From NCBI RefSeq assembly GCF_002339505.1, contig NZ_DDJO01000009.1, forward strand, positions 243,924 to 307,923: 64,000 bases of DNA, in the 5' to 3' direction. A program made the translations under genes and the position numbers. Source of the stretch: Corynebacterium sp. UBA2622 (GTDB lineage: Bacteria > Actinomycetota > Actinomycetes > Mycobacteriales > Mycobacteriaceae). Numbering within the stretch: position 1 is the stretch's first letter; each line of letters starts with the position of its first letter. The notes below the pieces were generated by a model. It was not told the DNA's origin, made no database searches, and was given only the letters and a program-made list of their open reading frames with translations. This document shows positions 17,776 to 27,920 of this stretch, piece after piece.

Positions 17776-19076
17776 CGCGTGCTTCCCCGCTGCCCGAAAC
17801 CGTCGTAGCTGCCCTCACCGCTCGTGCGGAAGGCCCACCTCATCAACGGGTAGATCACGATGATGCCGACGGAGCCCACGGCGATACCCTCGAGCGCGAC
17901 CCCGCCGAACGTGAGCGAGAGGTTGCCGATGCCCGCGACGAGAGCGACGGCCGCCGCGCTGAGGTTGGCGGGGTTGGTGAAGTCGACGCGGTTGTCCTGC
18001 CAGATGCGCACGCCCAGCATGCCGATGAGGCCGTAGAGCACCAGGCAGGCGCCGCCGAGCACGCCCACCGGGATGGTGAAGATCACCGCGCCGAACTTCG
18101 GCACAAAGGCGAGGCAGACGGCGAACAGCGCGGCAACCCAGTACGCCGCCGTGGAGTAGACCCTGGTGGCGGCCATGACGCCTACGTTCTCGGCGTAGGT
18201 GGTGGTGCCCGAGCCGCCGAAGGCACCGGCGAGGGTCGTGGCAATTCCGTCTCCGATCAGAGCTCGTCCCTGGTATCCGTCAAGGTCCTCGCCCGTCATC
18301 TCGCCGACCGCCTTGACGTGTCCGACGTTTTCCGCGATGAGGACCACCAGGACCGGCAGCGTCACGAGGATGGCGGAGACATTGAACTGCGGGGAGTGGA
18401 AGGGCGGCAGGCCCACCCACGGGGCGGCCGCAATCTGGTCCATCGCTCCCTCCGCGAGGCCGCCCGTGGCTGCGGCGGTGACCCATCCGGCCAGCACGCC
18501 GATAAGGATACTCAGGCGCGATGCCATGCCCCGGACCGCGACGGTCAGGACGAGAATGGTCGCCAGGGTGACCGCGGCGATGAGGGGCTGCGCCTCGAAA
18601 TTCTTCACAGCGGTGGGCGCGAGGTTGAAACCGATGAGCGCGACGATGGCTCCGGTGACCACGGGGGGCATGACGGCATCGATGACCCTCCTGCCCGCCG
18701 CGTTGACGAGGAACCCGACGGCGATGAGTGCGAGACCGGTGATGAACACCCCGCCCAGCTGCACGCCGATGCCGGAGCCTCGGGCGGCGGTTAGCGGGGC
18801 GATGAACGCGAAAGAGGAGCCCAGGTAGGAAGGTAGCCTGTTGCGCGTCAGGAGGAGGAAGATGATCGTCCCCACACCCGAGAATAGGAGAGTCGTGTTC
18901 ACCGGCATACCTGTAAGGGTCGGCACCAGCAGCGTCGCGCCGAACATGGCGACGACGTGCTGCATCCCGATGCCGATCGTGCGGGGCCAGCTCAGGCGCT
19001 CGCCGGGGCCGACAACGGCCCCCGGGCTCACGCGGCGGCCGTTTCCGTGCAGGGTCCACCCGAATGTTGTGCTCAC
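17769..19076 (-). CDS. uraA: Uracil/xanthine permease, NCS2 family
   Basis: This 435-residue integral membrane nucleobase:proton symporter is predicted to have about 14 hydrophobic segments. NCS2 hallmarks are present: the GMQHVVAMFGATLLVP segment near 37-52, and the substrate-site motif in TM10 (FGGSGTTTYAENVGV). It probably takes up uracil. The start is GTG at 19076. Its stop lies 8 nt from that of the convergent sugR. It is separated from hflX by 72 nt containing GC-rich inverted repeats. Confidence 0.9.
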   Translation of the reverse strand: MSTTFGWTLHGNGRRVSPGAVVGPGERLSWPRTIGIGMQHVVAMFGATLLVPTLTGMPVNTTLLFSGVGTIIFLLLTRNRLPSYLGSSFAFIAPLTAARGSGIGVQLGGVFITGLALIAVGFLVNAAGRRVIDAVMPPVVTGAIVALIGFNLAPTAVKNFEAQPLIAAVTLATILVLTVAVRGMASRLSILIGVLAGWVTAAATGGLAEGAMDQIAAAPWVGLPPFHSPQFNVSAILVTLPVLVVLIAENVGHVKAVGEMTGEDLDGYQGRALIGDGIATTLAGAFGGSGTTTYAENVGVMAATRVYSTAAYWVAALFAVCLAFVPKFGAVIFTIPVGVLGGACLVLYGLIGMLGVRIWQDNRVDFTNPANLSAAAVALVAGIGNLSLTFGGVALEGIAVGSVGIIVIYPLMRWAFRTSGEGSYDGFGQRGSTRA

Positions 19077-19148
19077 GGGAGACGATTATCGCGGCCCGCA
19101 AGGCGGCAGGGGTAATCGGGGCCCCGTGGCGCCCCGCGGGGCGGGAAG

Positions 19149-20699
<1,551 letters not shown>

Positions 20700-20762
20700 T
20701 GAATCCTTAGTGTACGAGAATCTGCGGGGGTCGTGCCGCGCCCACGTCCGGGCCGGCACCGT

Positions 20763-20816
20763 GGGGCGTCGTCAAGCGTGCGCTTTTCCCTTCGGCACAA
20801 CGCTTTTCGACGCCCC
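20763..20816. repeat. Inverted repeat containing dispersed repeat copy 2
   Basis: The arms 20763-20779 and 20800-20816 are inverted copies of each other (15 of 17 pairs) around a 20-nt loop. The left arm carries the 15-mer GGGCGTCGTCAAGCG found at two other places. It lies in the 174-nt gap between hflX and the next gene and could form a stable hairpin on either strand. Confidence 0.6.
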
Positions 20817-20873
20817 CTTCTTCCCGCCACGGGGATTCAACACCCCGCGGGTCCGGGACTATGATGCGAAAGC

Positions 20874-21623
20874 ATGAACGATACAGTCAGCACGGACCTG
20901 TCCAGCATCGGCCTGGGCTTCGACAGGTGGCAGGACGCGGTCGAGGCGGCCATCGCGACGAACCGCCTCGGGGTTACGGGAGAGGTCCGCGGCGGGCAGC
21001 TGATCCAGTACGCGGATCCCTCCGGTGCGCAACTGAACATCCTCGCCGTCGAGCCCTTCGCCACCTTCGCCGGGTTCGACGCGATGACGCGGACCTACGC
21101 GCATGTCACGATGCTCAACGACGTCGTCGCGCTGGCCGATATCGTCGACCCCCACGGCAACACCATCGCCACCGTCACGGTCAACCTCGCGCAGGGCCCG
21201 CTCATCGCGGACGAGCCGACCCTGCAGTGGCAGGAGCTGGGGGTGACCGCCCTGGCTCTGGATGTCACGCGCTACGACAGCGTCGAGGATTTCCACGCCC
21301 ACTCCCCCGCCATCCTCGGCGAGGTCCGCTCCGCCGGTGCCGAGGCCGTCAACTCCGGTGTCGCCGCGGCCCCCGACGCGGGCGCCGAGTTCTCCGCCCG
21401 CGTTCTCGAGGCCGAGTACCGCACGAGCGAGCTGACCGGCCAGAGGTTCATCCACGTGTCCGTCGACGGGGCTATCCCCTTCGAGGTGTGCCTGCCCGAC
21501 GGTGATCTGCCGGAACGCAACTCCGTCATCGCCGGCACGGCGGTGATGGCCGGATCCATCCCCGCCCCGCAGGGCGGCGGCTGCGGAGGCTGCGGTGACT
21601 CCTGCGGTTGCGGTGGGCACTAA
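20874..21623 (+). CDS. Conserved hypothetical protein with Cys-rich C-terminal tail
   Basis: This 249-residue protein has no recognisable catalytic motif or membrane segment. The body is acidic and predicted to be mixed alpha/beta. The last 13 residues hold Cys237, Cys240, Cys244, Cys246 and His249 in a glycine-rich string, a plausible metal-binding tail; the only other cysteine lies in the segment FEVCLP. The start is ATG at 20874 with TATGAT 8 nt before it and no ribosome site, so it is probably leaderless. A small membrane protein follows after 48 nt. Function unknown. Confidence 0.8.
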   Translation: MNDTVSTDLSSIGLGFDRWQDAVEAAIATNRLGVTGEVRGGQLIQYADPSGAQLNILAVEPFATFAGFDAMTRTYAHVTMLNDVVALADIVDPHGNTIATVTVNLAQGPLIADEPTLQWQELGVTALALDVTRYDSVEDFHAHSPAILGEVRSAGAEAVNSGVAAAPDAGAEFSARVLEAEYRTSELTGQRFIHVSVDGAIPFEVCLPDGDLPERNSVIAGTAVMAGSIPAPQGGGCGGCGDSCGCGGH

Positions 21624-21671
21624 CGCCCCGCGCGGCGCGGCGGCGCCCCTGACGTTCAGCGGGAGGCGGCC

Positions 21672-22187
21672 GTGGATTCACCGCGCCGCGATCTGACCCG
21701 CGCCCTCGGAGCCGGGTTCCTGCTGGCGGCCGCGGTGCTGCTGGTAATCACCCTTCGTGTTCCGGGGATCATGCTGGCGATCGTCCTGGTCGCCGTGATG
21801 TACGCCGTGCTGCACCGTTACGACACTGACCCCGAAGCCTCCGCGCTGACGTCCTCACTGCGCATCGTGCGCGACGACATCGGAGACATCCTCGCCCGTT
21901 ACGACACGTTCCTGCACGGGCCCGACCCCGACGCAATCGCGGAGCGCACCCTGTATTACCCCGCGCTGGCGGACCCCGGCACCACCCACCCCGCCATACA
22001 GGACTTCCAGCTCCGGGCGGCGGCCGCGCGGAGGTTCATCGCCCGCGTCGACGCGCGCCTGGCGCAGGGCGATCTCGACCGGGCCCAGCTCGAGCACCTG
22101 ATCACGATCGCGGACGAGCGCGCCTTCGCCCTCGACACGGCATGGCGCGATGCTCGCCGCGCGGCGCGGGAGCTCGGGCCGGCCTGA
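21672..22187 (+). CDS. Small membrane protein of unknown function
   Basis: This 171-residue protein has a basic N terminus and a pair of adjacent membrane helices (about 12-48, LLAAAVLLVITLRV and IMLAIVLVAVMYAVL). The soluble helical domain is probably cytoplasmic (about 50-171). The GTG start at 21672 is preceded by GGGAGG. It probably forms an operon with the preceding Cys-tail protein. Convergent with dapF. No family recognised. Confidence 0.75.
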   Translation: MDSPRRDLTRALGAGFLLAAAVLLVITLRVPGIMLAIVLVAVMYAVLHRYDTDPEASALTSSLRIVRDDIGDILARYDTFLHGPDPDAIAERTLYYPALADPGTTHPAIQDFQLRAAAARRFIARVDARLAQGDLDRAQLEHLITIADERAFALDTAWRDARRAARELGPA

Positions 22188-22203
22188 GCTCCCGCGCGAG
22201 CTC

Positions 22204-23076
22204 TCACCCCGCCCTGTGCAGAGAGCCCGGCTCGGACGTGAAGGCCGCCAAATCCACCTCTCCGCGCGCCACGATCGCGGAGGGCCCCGTCATCACGGCC
22301 TCCCCGGAGTTGATGTCCACCCGCACCGCGCCGCCCGGCACGATGACCTTGACCGTTCCGTTCTCGATGCCTGCGTCGGCGAGCGCCGCCCGTGCGGCGG
22401 CGACGGTGCCGGTTCCGCAGGAGCGGGTCTCGCCGACGCCGCGCTCCCACACCCGCATGTGCACCTCTCCCGCCGAAAGCTCGGTGAGGATCTCCACGTT
22501 GACGCCCTCCGGGAAGAAGTCGTGGTCGAAGGCGGGCCGCTGCAGCTCCAGCTCGGCCAGCTTCCCCGCGGTCAGGCCCGGAATCACGGCCGCGAGGTGG
22601 GGGTTGCCCACGTCCACTCCGAGCCCCGCAAAGTCGAAGTCACCCATCCGCGCCGTGGATACCCCGGTGACCTGCACCGGGCCCATGTCCACGCGCACGG
22701 TGGCGAACAGCGGGTCGGACTCGATCACGACCACCTGCTTCACCCCGGCGCGCGTGCCCACCTCGAACTCGCGCTGGCCCTGCAGCCCCTCGGCCACGAG
22801 AACGTGGGAAAAGACGCGCACCCCGTTGCCGCACATCTCGGCGACGGAGCCGTCCGCGTTGCGGTAGTCCATGAACCAGCGGCCCTCCCGCCTGACCACG
22901 CGCAGCAGACCGTCACCGCCGATGCCCGCGCGGCGGTCGCACAGGCCCGACACCACTTCAGGTGTCAGGTCGAGTGAATCGTCGGCATCCGGAATGATGA
23001 CGAAGTCGTTCTCGGTCCCGTGGCCCTTGAGGAAGGGGACCTTGACGGAGTGTGTGTTGCGCGTCGCGGTTTTCAC
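22204..23076 (-). CDS. dapF: Diaminopimelate epimerase
   Basis: This 290-residue enzyme converts LL- to meso-diaminopimelate for lysine and peptidoglycan synthesis. The two catalytic cysteines are Cys82 (EMCGNG) and Cys220 (RSCGTG). The GTG start at 23076 overlaps the miaA stop (GTGA), so translation is coupled. The usual family N terminus F-x-K-G-H-G-T-x-N-D/F-V is present at 15-26. Confidence 0.94.
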   Translation of the reverse strand: MKTATRNTHSVKVPFLKGHGTENDFVIIPDADDSLDLTPEVVSGLCDRRAGIGGDGLLRVVRREGRWFMDYRNADGSVAEMCGNGVRVFSHVLVAEGLQGQREFEVGTRAGVKQVVVIESDPLFATVRVDMGPVQVTGVSTARMGDFDFAGLGVDVGNPHLAAVIPGLTAGKLAELELQRPAFDHDFFPEGVNVEILTELSAGEVHMRVWERGVGETRSCGTGTVAAARAALADAGIENGTVKVIVPGGAVRVDINSGEAVMTGPSAIVARGEVDLAAFTSEPGSLHRAG

Positions 23077-23978
23077 CCCAGCGAGTCTAGCGCGCGCTCA
23101 ACCACCCCGGTGTCGTCCGCGGGGAGCCAGGTGATGCGCCGGTCGCGGTTGAACCAGGAGCGCTGGCGGCGCACATAGCGTCGGGTGCCCGTGATGGTCC
23201 CCTCCAGCGCCGCGCCCCTGTCCATCTCCCCGCGCAGCATGGCCAGCACCTGGGCGTAACCGATGGCCCGGCCCGCCGTGGAGTCCGCGCGCAGACCACT
23301 GCCCACCAGCCCCTCGACCTCCTCGACCAGCCCGTCGGCGAACATCGTCTCGGCACGCAGCGCGATGCGCGGGTTGAGCCACTCCGGGGTCGTGCGCAGT
23401 CCAAGGATGCGCGTGCCCCACCGCGGCGGGGCATCCTTGGGCGGCTGGGAGGCCTGGAAGGGCCTGCCCGTCAGCTCGATGACTTCCAGGGCGCGCACGG
23501 TGCGGCGCGGGTCCTTGTCCTCAATCACGGCGGCCGCGTCAGGGTCCACCCGCGACAGGTGGGCGTGCAGGGCGTCGATGCCGGCCTCCGCCAGGCGAGC
23601 CTCCCACCGGGCGCGCACGTCGGGGTCGGTGGGAGGGAAAGCCCAGGCATCGATGAGCGACTGGACGTAAAGCATGGAACCGCCCACGAGGACGGGCACC
23701 TTGCCGCGCGCGGCGATCTCTTCGACGGCGCCCACCGCGAGCCGCTGGTACTCGGCGACGGAGGCCGTGCGCGTCACCGGCCAGATGTCGAGCAGGTGGT
23801 GCGGGATGCCGCCCCGCTCACCGGGCGGGAGTTTCGCGGTCCCGATGTCCATGCCCTCGTAAAGCTGCATGGAATCGACGTTGACGATCTCCCCACCAAG
23901 CTCGCGCGCCAGGGCGATTCCCAGGGATGATTTGCCGGAGGCGGTTGGCCCCACCACGGCGATCGGACGCACGCTCAT
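23073..23978 (-). CDS. miaA: tRNA dimethylallyltransferase MiaA
   Basis: This 301-residue enzyme adds the isopentenyl group to A37 of UNN-reading tRNAs, the substrate later used by MiaB (also in this window). The P-loop GPTASGKS is at 10-17. The catalytic DSMQ segment and the tRNA-binding zone (GGSMLYVQSL) follow. The ATG at 23978 overlaps the upstream stop (ATGA); a GTG nine bases earlier has no ribosome site. It is translationally coupled to both neighbours. Confidence 0.94.
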   Translation of the reverse strand: MSVRPIAVVGPTASGKSSLGIALARELGGEIVNVDSMQLYEGMDIGTAKLPPGERGGIPHHLLDIWPVTRTASVAEYQRLAVGAVEEIAARGKVPVLVGGSMLYVQSLIDAWAFPPTDPDVRARWEARLAEAGIDALHAHLSRVDPDAAAVIEDKDPRRTVRALEVIELTGRPFQASQPPKDAPPRWGTRILGLRTTPEWLNPRIALRAETMFADGLVEEVEGLVGSGLRADSTAGRAIGYAQVLAMLRGEMDRGAALEGTITGTRRYVRRQRSWFNRDRRITWLPADDTGVVERALDSLG

Positions 23979-24565
23979 ACCTCCCACACCGCCACGTACG
24001 CCCCCACGCCGAGGGAGTCATCCGAGTCCACCAGCCGCGCCGACACGGGCTCGAGAGCCGCGAGCTCACCCCACAAATACGGCTCCACCACACCCACGGC
24101 ACCGAGCGTGTCGACGTCCACCTCCCCCGCCCCGGCGAGGAAACGCTGAAGTGCCGCGTGGGTGTCCGCGGCGCCGACGACGAGCGAGAGGGGCGCGCGG
24201 GCGTTGAGACCCGCGGGCCCGTCCACGACAACGACGGTGAGGGCCTCCGAGTTGAGCCGCCCGATGTGCGGGCGCGAGCCTGCGGCCGACGGGCCGCCCC
24301 CGAGAACGTGACGCGCCACGAGCTCCGGAAGGTGGTTGCCCGCGCCCGTGCTCACCCGCGGGGCACCCCAGGCGGCGAATGAACCGGTCACCCCGGTGCG
24401 CCATCGCTCGTCGAGGCTGCAGACGATCTCCGCCCGGGCGATGCCGGTCCCGGCCGCGGCTCGGCGCGCGGCGGCCGCGAGGCGCCGCGACGGCTCGTGC
24501 GCCGGGGCGAGCTCCGCGACGAGCGCGGGAGCCCCGGGCATGATCAGAATGTGATGGCCGGACAC
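23975..24565 (-). CDS. Class III extradiol dioxygenase-like actinobacterial protein
   Basis: This 196-residue protein starts with a hydrophobic strand (HHILIMPGAPALVAELAP) and ends in a conserved GVGAYVAVWE-type tail. From memory it resembles the conserved Ala-rich protein next to miaA/dapF in mycobacteria (Rv2728c type), which carries a dioxygenase-like fold. The metal ligands of true dioxygenases are not evident, so no reaction is assigned. I chose GTG at 24565 (GGAAGG upstream); ATG at 24541 is an alternative. The stop overlaps the miaA ATG. Confidence 0.65.
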   Translation of the reverse strand: MSGHHILIMPGAPALVAELAPAHEPSRRLAAAARRAAAGTGIARAEIVCSLDERWRTGVTGSFAAWGAPRVSTGAGNHLPELVARHVLGGGPSAAGSRPHIGRLNSEALTVVVVDGPAGLNARAPLSLVVGAADTHAALQRFLAGAGEVDVDTLGAVGVVEPYLWGELAALEPVSARLVDSDDSLGVGAYVAVWEV

Positions 24566-24622
24566 GCCTTCCAGCCTATCGCGGTGCGGGGAACCAGCCC
24601 CCTCAACCCGCCCCGGATACGC

Positions 24623-24652
24623 CTGACAGCACGCACCGGGGGCCGGTAGGAT
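24623..24652 (+). promoter_or_regulatory. Sigma-70-type promoter of the DUF349 gene
   Basis: CTGACA (24623-24628) and TAGGAT (24647-24652) are separated by 18 nt in the divergent intergenic region. The ATG follows 83 nt later with a GAAAGGAACGAG ribosome site. Confidence 0.5.
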
Positions 24653-24735
24653 GTGGCCAACGCGCGGGCGCGGTCTCATGCCGCCCCGCGTCTGGCGGCC
24701 GTGACGCGCGGCACCGACGTGAAAGGAACGAGACC

Positions 24736-26157
24736 ATGACTCAGCCCCCCACCCCCGGCCCCACCCCGGGCGGCGGCGACAAGCCCGCAGGGCAGAAGCC
24801 CTCGCCCGCCGTTCTGGCCAAGCGCACGCCAAAGCCGCGGCCCGGCACCGCCGGCGTGAACCCCGGCTCCGTGGATGAGCAGCTGGCCACGCCCTCACCC
24901 GTTCCCTCCCGTGGGCCCGTCACCGCCACCCCTGCACCCGCCACCGACCCCTCAGAGTTCGGCCGCGTCGCAGACGACGGCACCGTCTACGTCACCCGCG
25001 GTGGCGTGGAGCGGGTCATCGGGTCATGGCAGGCGGGCACCCCCGCGGAGGGCCTCGCCCACTACGGCCAGCGCTTCGACGACCTCGCCACCGAGGTCGG
25101 GCTGCTGGAGACGCGCCTGTCCGTCCACCCGGAAGATGCCTCCCAGCTGCGCACCCAGGCGCAGGGGATCAAGGACTCGCTGGACACCCAGGCCGTGATC
25201 GGCGATCTGGACGCGCTGGAAAAGCGCCTCGACGCGGTCATCGCCGCCTCCGAGGAAGCGGGGCAGCGGGCCAAGGAGGCGAAGGCGCAGCGCCGGGCGC
25301 GTGCAATCGCCCGGAAGGAGGAGCTCGCCGCCGAGGCGGAGAACCTGGCGGAGAACTCCACCGAGTGGAAGAAGGCCGGCGACCGGATCCGTGAGATCCT
25401 CGACGAGTGGCGCTCCATCCGCGGCATCGACCGCACCACCGACGACGCGCTGTGGAAGCGCTACTCCCGGGCCCGCGACGCCTTCAACCGCCGCCGCGGC
25501 TCCCACTTCGCGGAGCTGGACCGCAACCGCGCCGTCGCACGTAAGACCAAGGAGGAGCTTGTGCAGCGCGCCGTCGCCATGCAGGACTCCACCGACTGGA
25601 ACGAAACCGCCCGGGCATACCGCGATCTGATGGCGGAGTGGAAGGCCGCCGGTCGCGCGCCCCGCGACGTCGACGACAAGCTGTGGGCCGAGTTCCGCGC
25701 CGCACAGGACCACTTCTTCGAGGCACGCAACGCGGTCAACGCCGAGCGCGACCGTGAATTCGAGGACAACGCCCGGGCCAAGGACGCGCTCATCGCCGAG
25801 TACGACTCCCTCATCGACCCCGGCAGGGGCCTGGGTGCCGCGAAGGCGAAGCTGCGCGAGCTGCAGGACAAGTGGGAGGAGATCGGCTTTGTCCCGCGCA
25901 GCAGGGTCCGCGAGTACGAGGACAAGATCGGTGCCATTGAGAAGCGCGTCGCGGATGCCGAGGATTCCCGGTGGCGGGCGTCCGATCCGGCCGCCCAGGC
26001 GAAGGTGAGCCAGTTCCAGGTCAAGGCCGATGACCTGACCCGCCAGGCCGAAGCCGCCGAAGCCGCCGGCCATACAGGTAAAGCCGCCGAGCTGCGGGCG
26101 CAGGCCGCTCAGTGGCAGGAGTTCGCCGACGTCGCGGCGAAGGCCGTGAACCGCTAG
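24736..26157 (+). CDS. DUF349 domain-containing protein
   Basis: This 473-residue protein has a Pro/Lys/Thr-rich N terminus (1-75) followed by tandem DUF349 helical repeats (about 180-390) with the typical W-x5-R pattern (WKKAGDRIREILDEWRSI, then WKAAGRAPRDVDDKLWAEF). It is strongly coiled-coil and charged. The family is widespread in bacteria and its function is unsettled; nucleic-acid binding has been suggested. The ATG at 24736 has a good ribosome site. The stop directly abuts the TTG start of the GNAT gene. Confidence 0.9.
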   Translation: MTQPPTPGPTPGGGDKPAGQKPSPAVLAKRTPKPRPGTAGVNPGSVDEQLATPSPVPSRGPVTATPAPATDPSEFGRVADDGTVYVTRGGVERVIGSWQAGTPAEGLAHYGQRFDDLATEVGLLETRLSVHPEDASQLRTQAQGIKDSLDTQAVIGDLDALEKRLDAVIAASEEAGQRAKEAKAQRRARAIARKEELAAEAENLAENSTEWKKAGDRIREILDEWRSIRGIDRTTDDALWKRYSRARDAFNRRRGSHFAELDRNRAVARKTKEELVQRAVAMQDSTDWNETARAYRDLMAEWKAAGRAPRDVDDKLWAEFRAAQDHFFEARNAVNAERDREFEDNARAKDALIAEYDSLIDPGRGLGAAKAKLRELQDKWEEIGFVPRSRVREYEDKIGAIEKRVADAEDSRWRASDPAAQAKVSQFQVKADDLTRQAEAAEAAGHTGKAAELRAQAAQWQEFADVAAKAVNR

Positions 26158-27219
26158 TTGCTCCGCCCGCTCATCGTCGGCCGCCGCGGCACCCCCGATT
26201 TCGAGGATGCCGTCGCGGCCTACGTTTTCTCCGCCACCCTCGCCATTCAGGACATCACGGGGCTCGCAACCTCCGGGGTGACCGCCTCGCACGTCGCCAA
26301 GCGGCTCGAAGGCTCCGCGGAGTCGCGCTCCATGCTCTTCGGCCTCTCCGCTCGGTCGGTTCCCCGGACCGTCGGGGAGCTGGGGTACCCGGTAATGACA
26401 TCAGAGGACCTTCTCGACATCGAGGCCTGGGTGTTCGTCTCCCTCCCGCTCCTCGAGGACCTCCGCGTCACCGAAGCCCACATCACCCTCGATGCTTCCA
26501 TCGCGCCCCTCCCGGGCGAGGACACACCCGCCGCCCCCTGGGAGGCCGCGCTTTCGCTTCTCGACGACCTCGCCGCCGCCCTCGTCAGACCCATCCGCCA
26601 GGTGTGGGTCACCACCGCGACGGGAGCTGACGCACCGGCCGCGCTGAGGCATCACGGGTATGCGCCGGCGTTCTCGGAGACGCAGGCCGTGTTCGATGTG
26701 CCGCGTTGCGAGGTTGCGTGCGACGTGGTCGATGACATGGCCTTTGCCGCATCAGACCTACCGTGCCTGCGGGACGTGCTCACATCGTCCTCGCGGAGCT
26801 ACCCACGTGGCGGTCTCATCATGGATGAGGTGACGTGGGATGAGGCGCGTCTGCGCGATGCGGGGGCGCGCCTGCTCGACCGGGGAGGCAGCCAGGTGAC
26901 CGCACTCGCGCGTGACAGGGGTGGGTGCGTGGTGGGCATTGCGGAGGTGGTGCACTACGACTCGGACGCTGCCAGCCTGTGCGAGGTTGGTCTGGTGTAT
27001 GTGCTGCCCAGCGCACGGAAAATCGGTCTCGGGCGCACCGCGCTGTCCTCGGCGTTGGCCGCGGCACGTGCCCGGTGGCCGGAGGTGGAGACTGGTTATC
27101 TCTCCTACCCGTCGGGTGATCCCGCCGCGGAGGCGACCGCAGCGCGGTTGGGGGCGCGGCCGGTCTCGCAGACGACGGCGTGGCAGCTGCCCTGCACGGG
27201 TGATCCGGCCCGGCCGTAG
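26158..27219 (+). CDS. GNAT-family N-acetyltransferase-like protein
   Basis: This 353-residue protein has two GNAT-like halves. The C-terminal half carries the acetyl-CoA loop region (GLVYVLPSARKIGLGRTALS, about 280-299), and the N-terminal half is degenerate. The start is TTG at 26158, immediately after the TAG of the DUF349 gene, with no independent ribosome site; termination-reinitiation coupling is inferred. The next in-frame ATG is far downstream. The substrate is unknown. The stop is 7 nt from that of the convergent TetR gene. Confidence 0.75.
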   Translation: MLRPLIVGRRGTPDFEDAVAAYVFSATLAIQDITGLATSGVTASHVAKRLEGSAESRSMLFGLSARSVPRTVGELGYPVMTSEDLLDIEAWVFVSLPLLEDLRVTEAHITLDASIAPLPGEDTPAAPWEAALSLLDDLAAALVRPIRQVWVTTATGADAPAALRHHGYAPAFSETQAVFDVPRCEVACDVVDDMAFAASDLPCLRDVLTSSSRSYPRGGLIMDEVTWDEARLRDAGARLLDRGGSQVTALARDRGGCVVGIAEVVHYDSDAASLCEVGLVYVLPSARKIGLGRTALSSALAAARARWPEVETGYLSYPSGDPAAEATAARLGARPVSQTTAWQLPCTGDPARP

Positions 27220-27226
27220 TGTCCCG

Positions 27227-27832
27227 TTACTCGGCGAGAAGGCGGCCCAGGCCCGCGGCGAGATCACCCATGATCGCCGAGCGTGTGCCCTCTCCGGGCG
27301 GGGTGTTGAGGTAGTCTAGGGTGAGCCCGTTGACCAGAGCCGTGATCAGACGCGCCGTGCGGGCGACTGTGTCGTTGTGCTCCCCCGCCGGGCCGCCGCC
27401 CAGTGCGTGAATGAGACGATCCCGGAACATTTCCAGTTCGCGCTGGTACTGACCCGCCAACCCAGGCCGGGTCGATGCCGCGCCTCCGAGAATCACCCAC
27501 AGGGCCGCATCCTCCCTCTGGATCTCACCGATCGGAAGCAATTCCGCGAGGGAGGCGCCCAAACGCTCCAGGGGATCAGTTCCAGGCGGCAGGGAGGTGG
27601 CGGAGACCCGCTCATGCTGCCTCCGCGTGGAGCGGAGAAGTGCCTTCTGCAGCAGCAGTTCCTTGGTGCCCATGAAGTACTGCACCGTGCCGGGGGCGAC
27701 ACCGGCCTCCTTCGCGACCCTGCGCACACTGGCGGCATCGAGCCCCTCATTGACAATGACGGTAATCGCGGAATCCGCGATCGCCTCCTCCTGGGGCGAC
27801 ATCGTACGGATCACCGTTCCCACGGATGCCAT
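27227..27832 (-). CDS. TetR/AcrR-family transcriptional regulator
   Basis: This 201-residue regulator has an N-terminal helix-turn-helix (SVRRVAKEAGVAPGTVQYFM, about 35-54) and a helical ligand-binding domain. The start is ATG at 27832 after GGAGG; the longer frame to 27892 would run into the operator. It is divergent from the GAP-family gene with paired palindromes between them, so it probably represses that gene and itself. The ligand is unknown. Confidence 0.88.
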   Translation of the reverse strand: MASVGTVIRTMSPQEEAIADSAITVIVNEGLDAASVRRVAKEAGVAPGTVQYFMGTKELLLQKALLRSTRRQHERVSATSLPPGTDPLERLGASLAELLPIGEIQREDAALWVILGGAASTRPGLAGQYQRELEMFRDRLIHALGGGPAGEHNDTVARTARLITALVNGLTLDYLNTPPGEGTRSAIMGDLAAGLGRLLAE

Positions 27833-27866
27833 GGCTCCTCCAATTCTCTCGCGTTCACCGGCACGC

Positions 27867-27903
27867 CATACAACCGTATGATACCTTTCCATACGCTCGT
27901 ATG
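27867..27903. promoter_or_regulatory. Tandem TetR-type operators
   Basis: Two perfect CATAC-N4-GTATG palindromes, at 27867-27880 and 27890-27903, are spaced 23 bp start to start. They lie between the divergent TetR and GAP-family starts and overlap the likely promoters of both. Confidence 0.75.
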
Positions 27904-27920
27904 AGAAAGGAGATAGGCCC

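Noticed and set aside
19077..19148. GC-rich inverted repeats between hflX and uraA as a terminator
   Set aside because: The stem (CGCCCCGCGGGGCG) has essentially no loop and no T tract in either direction.
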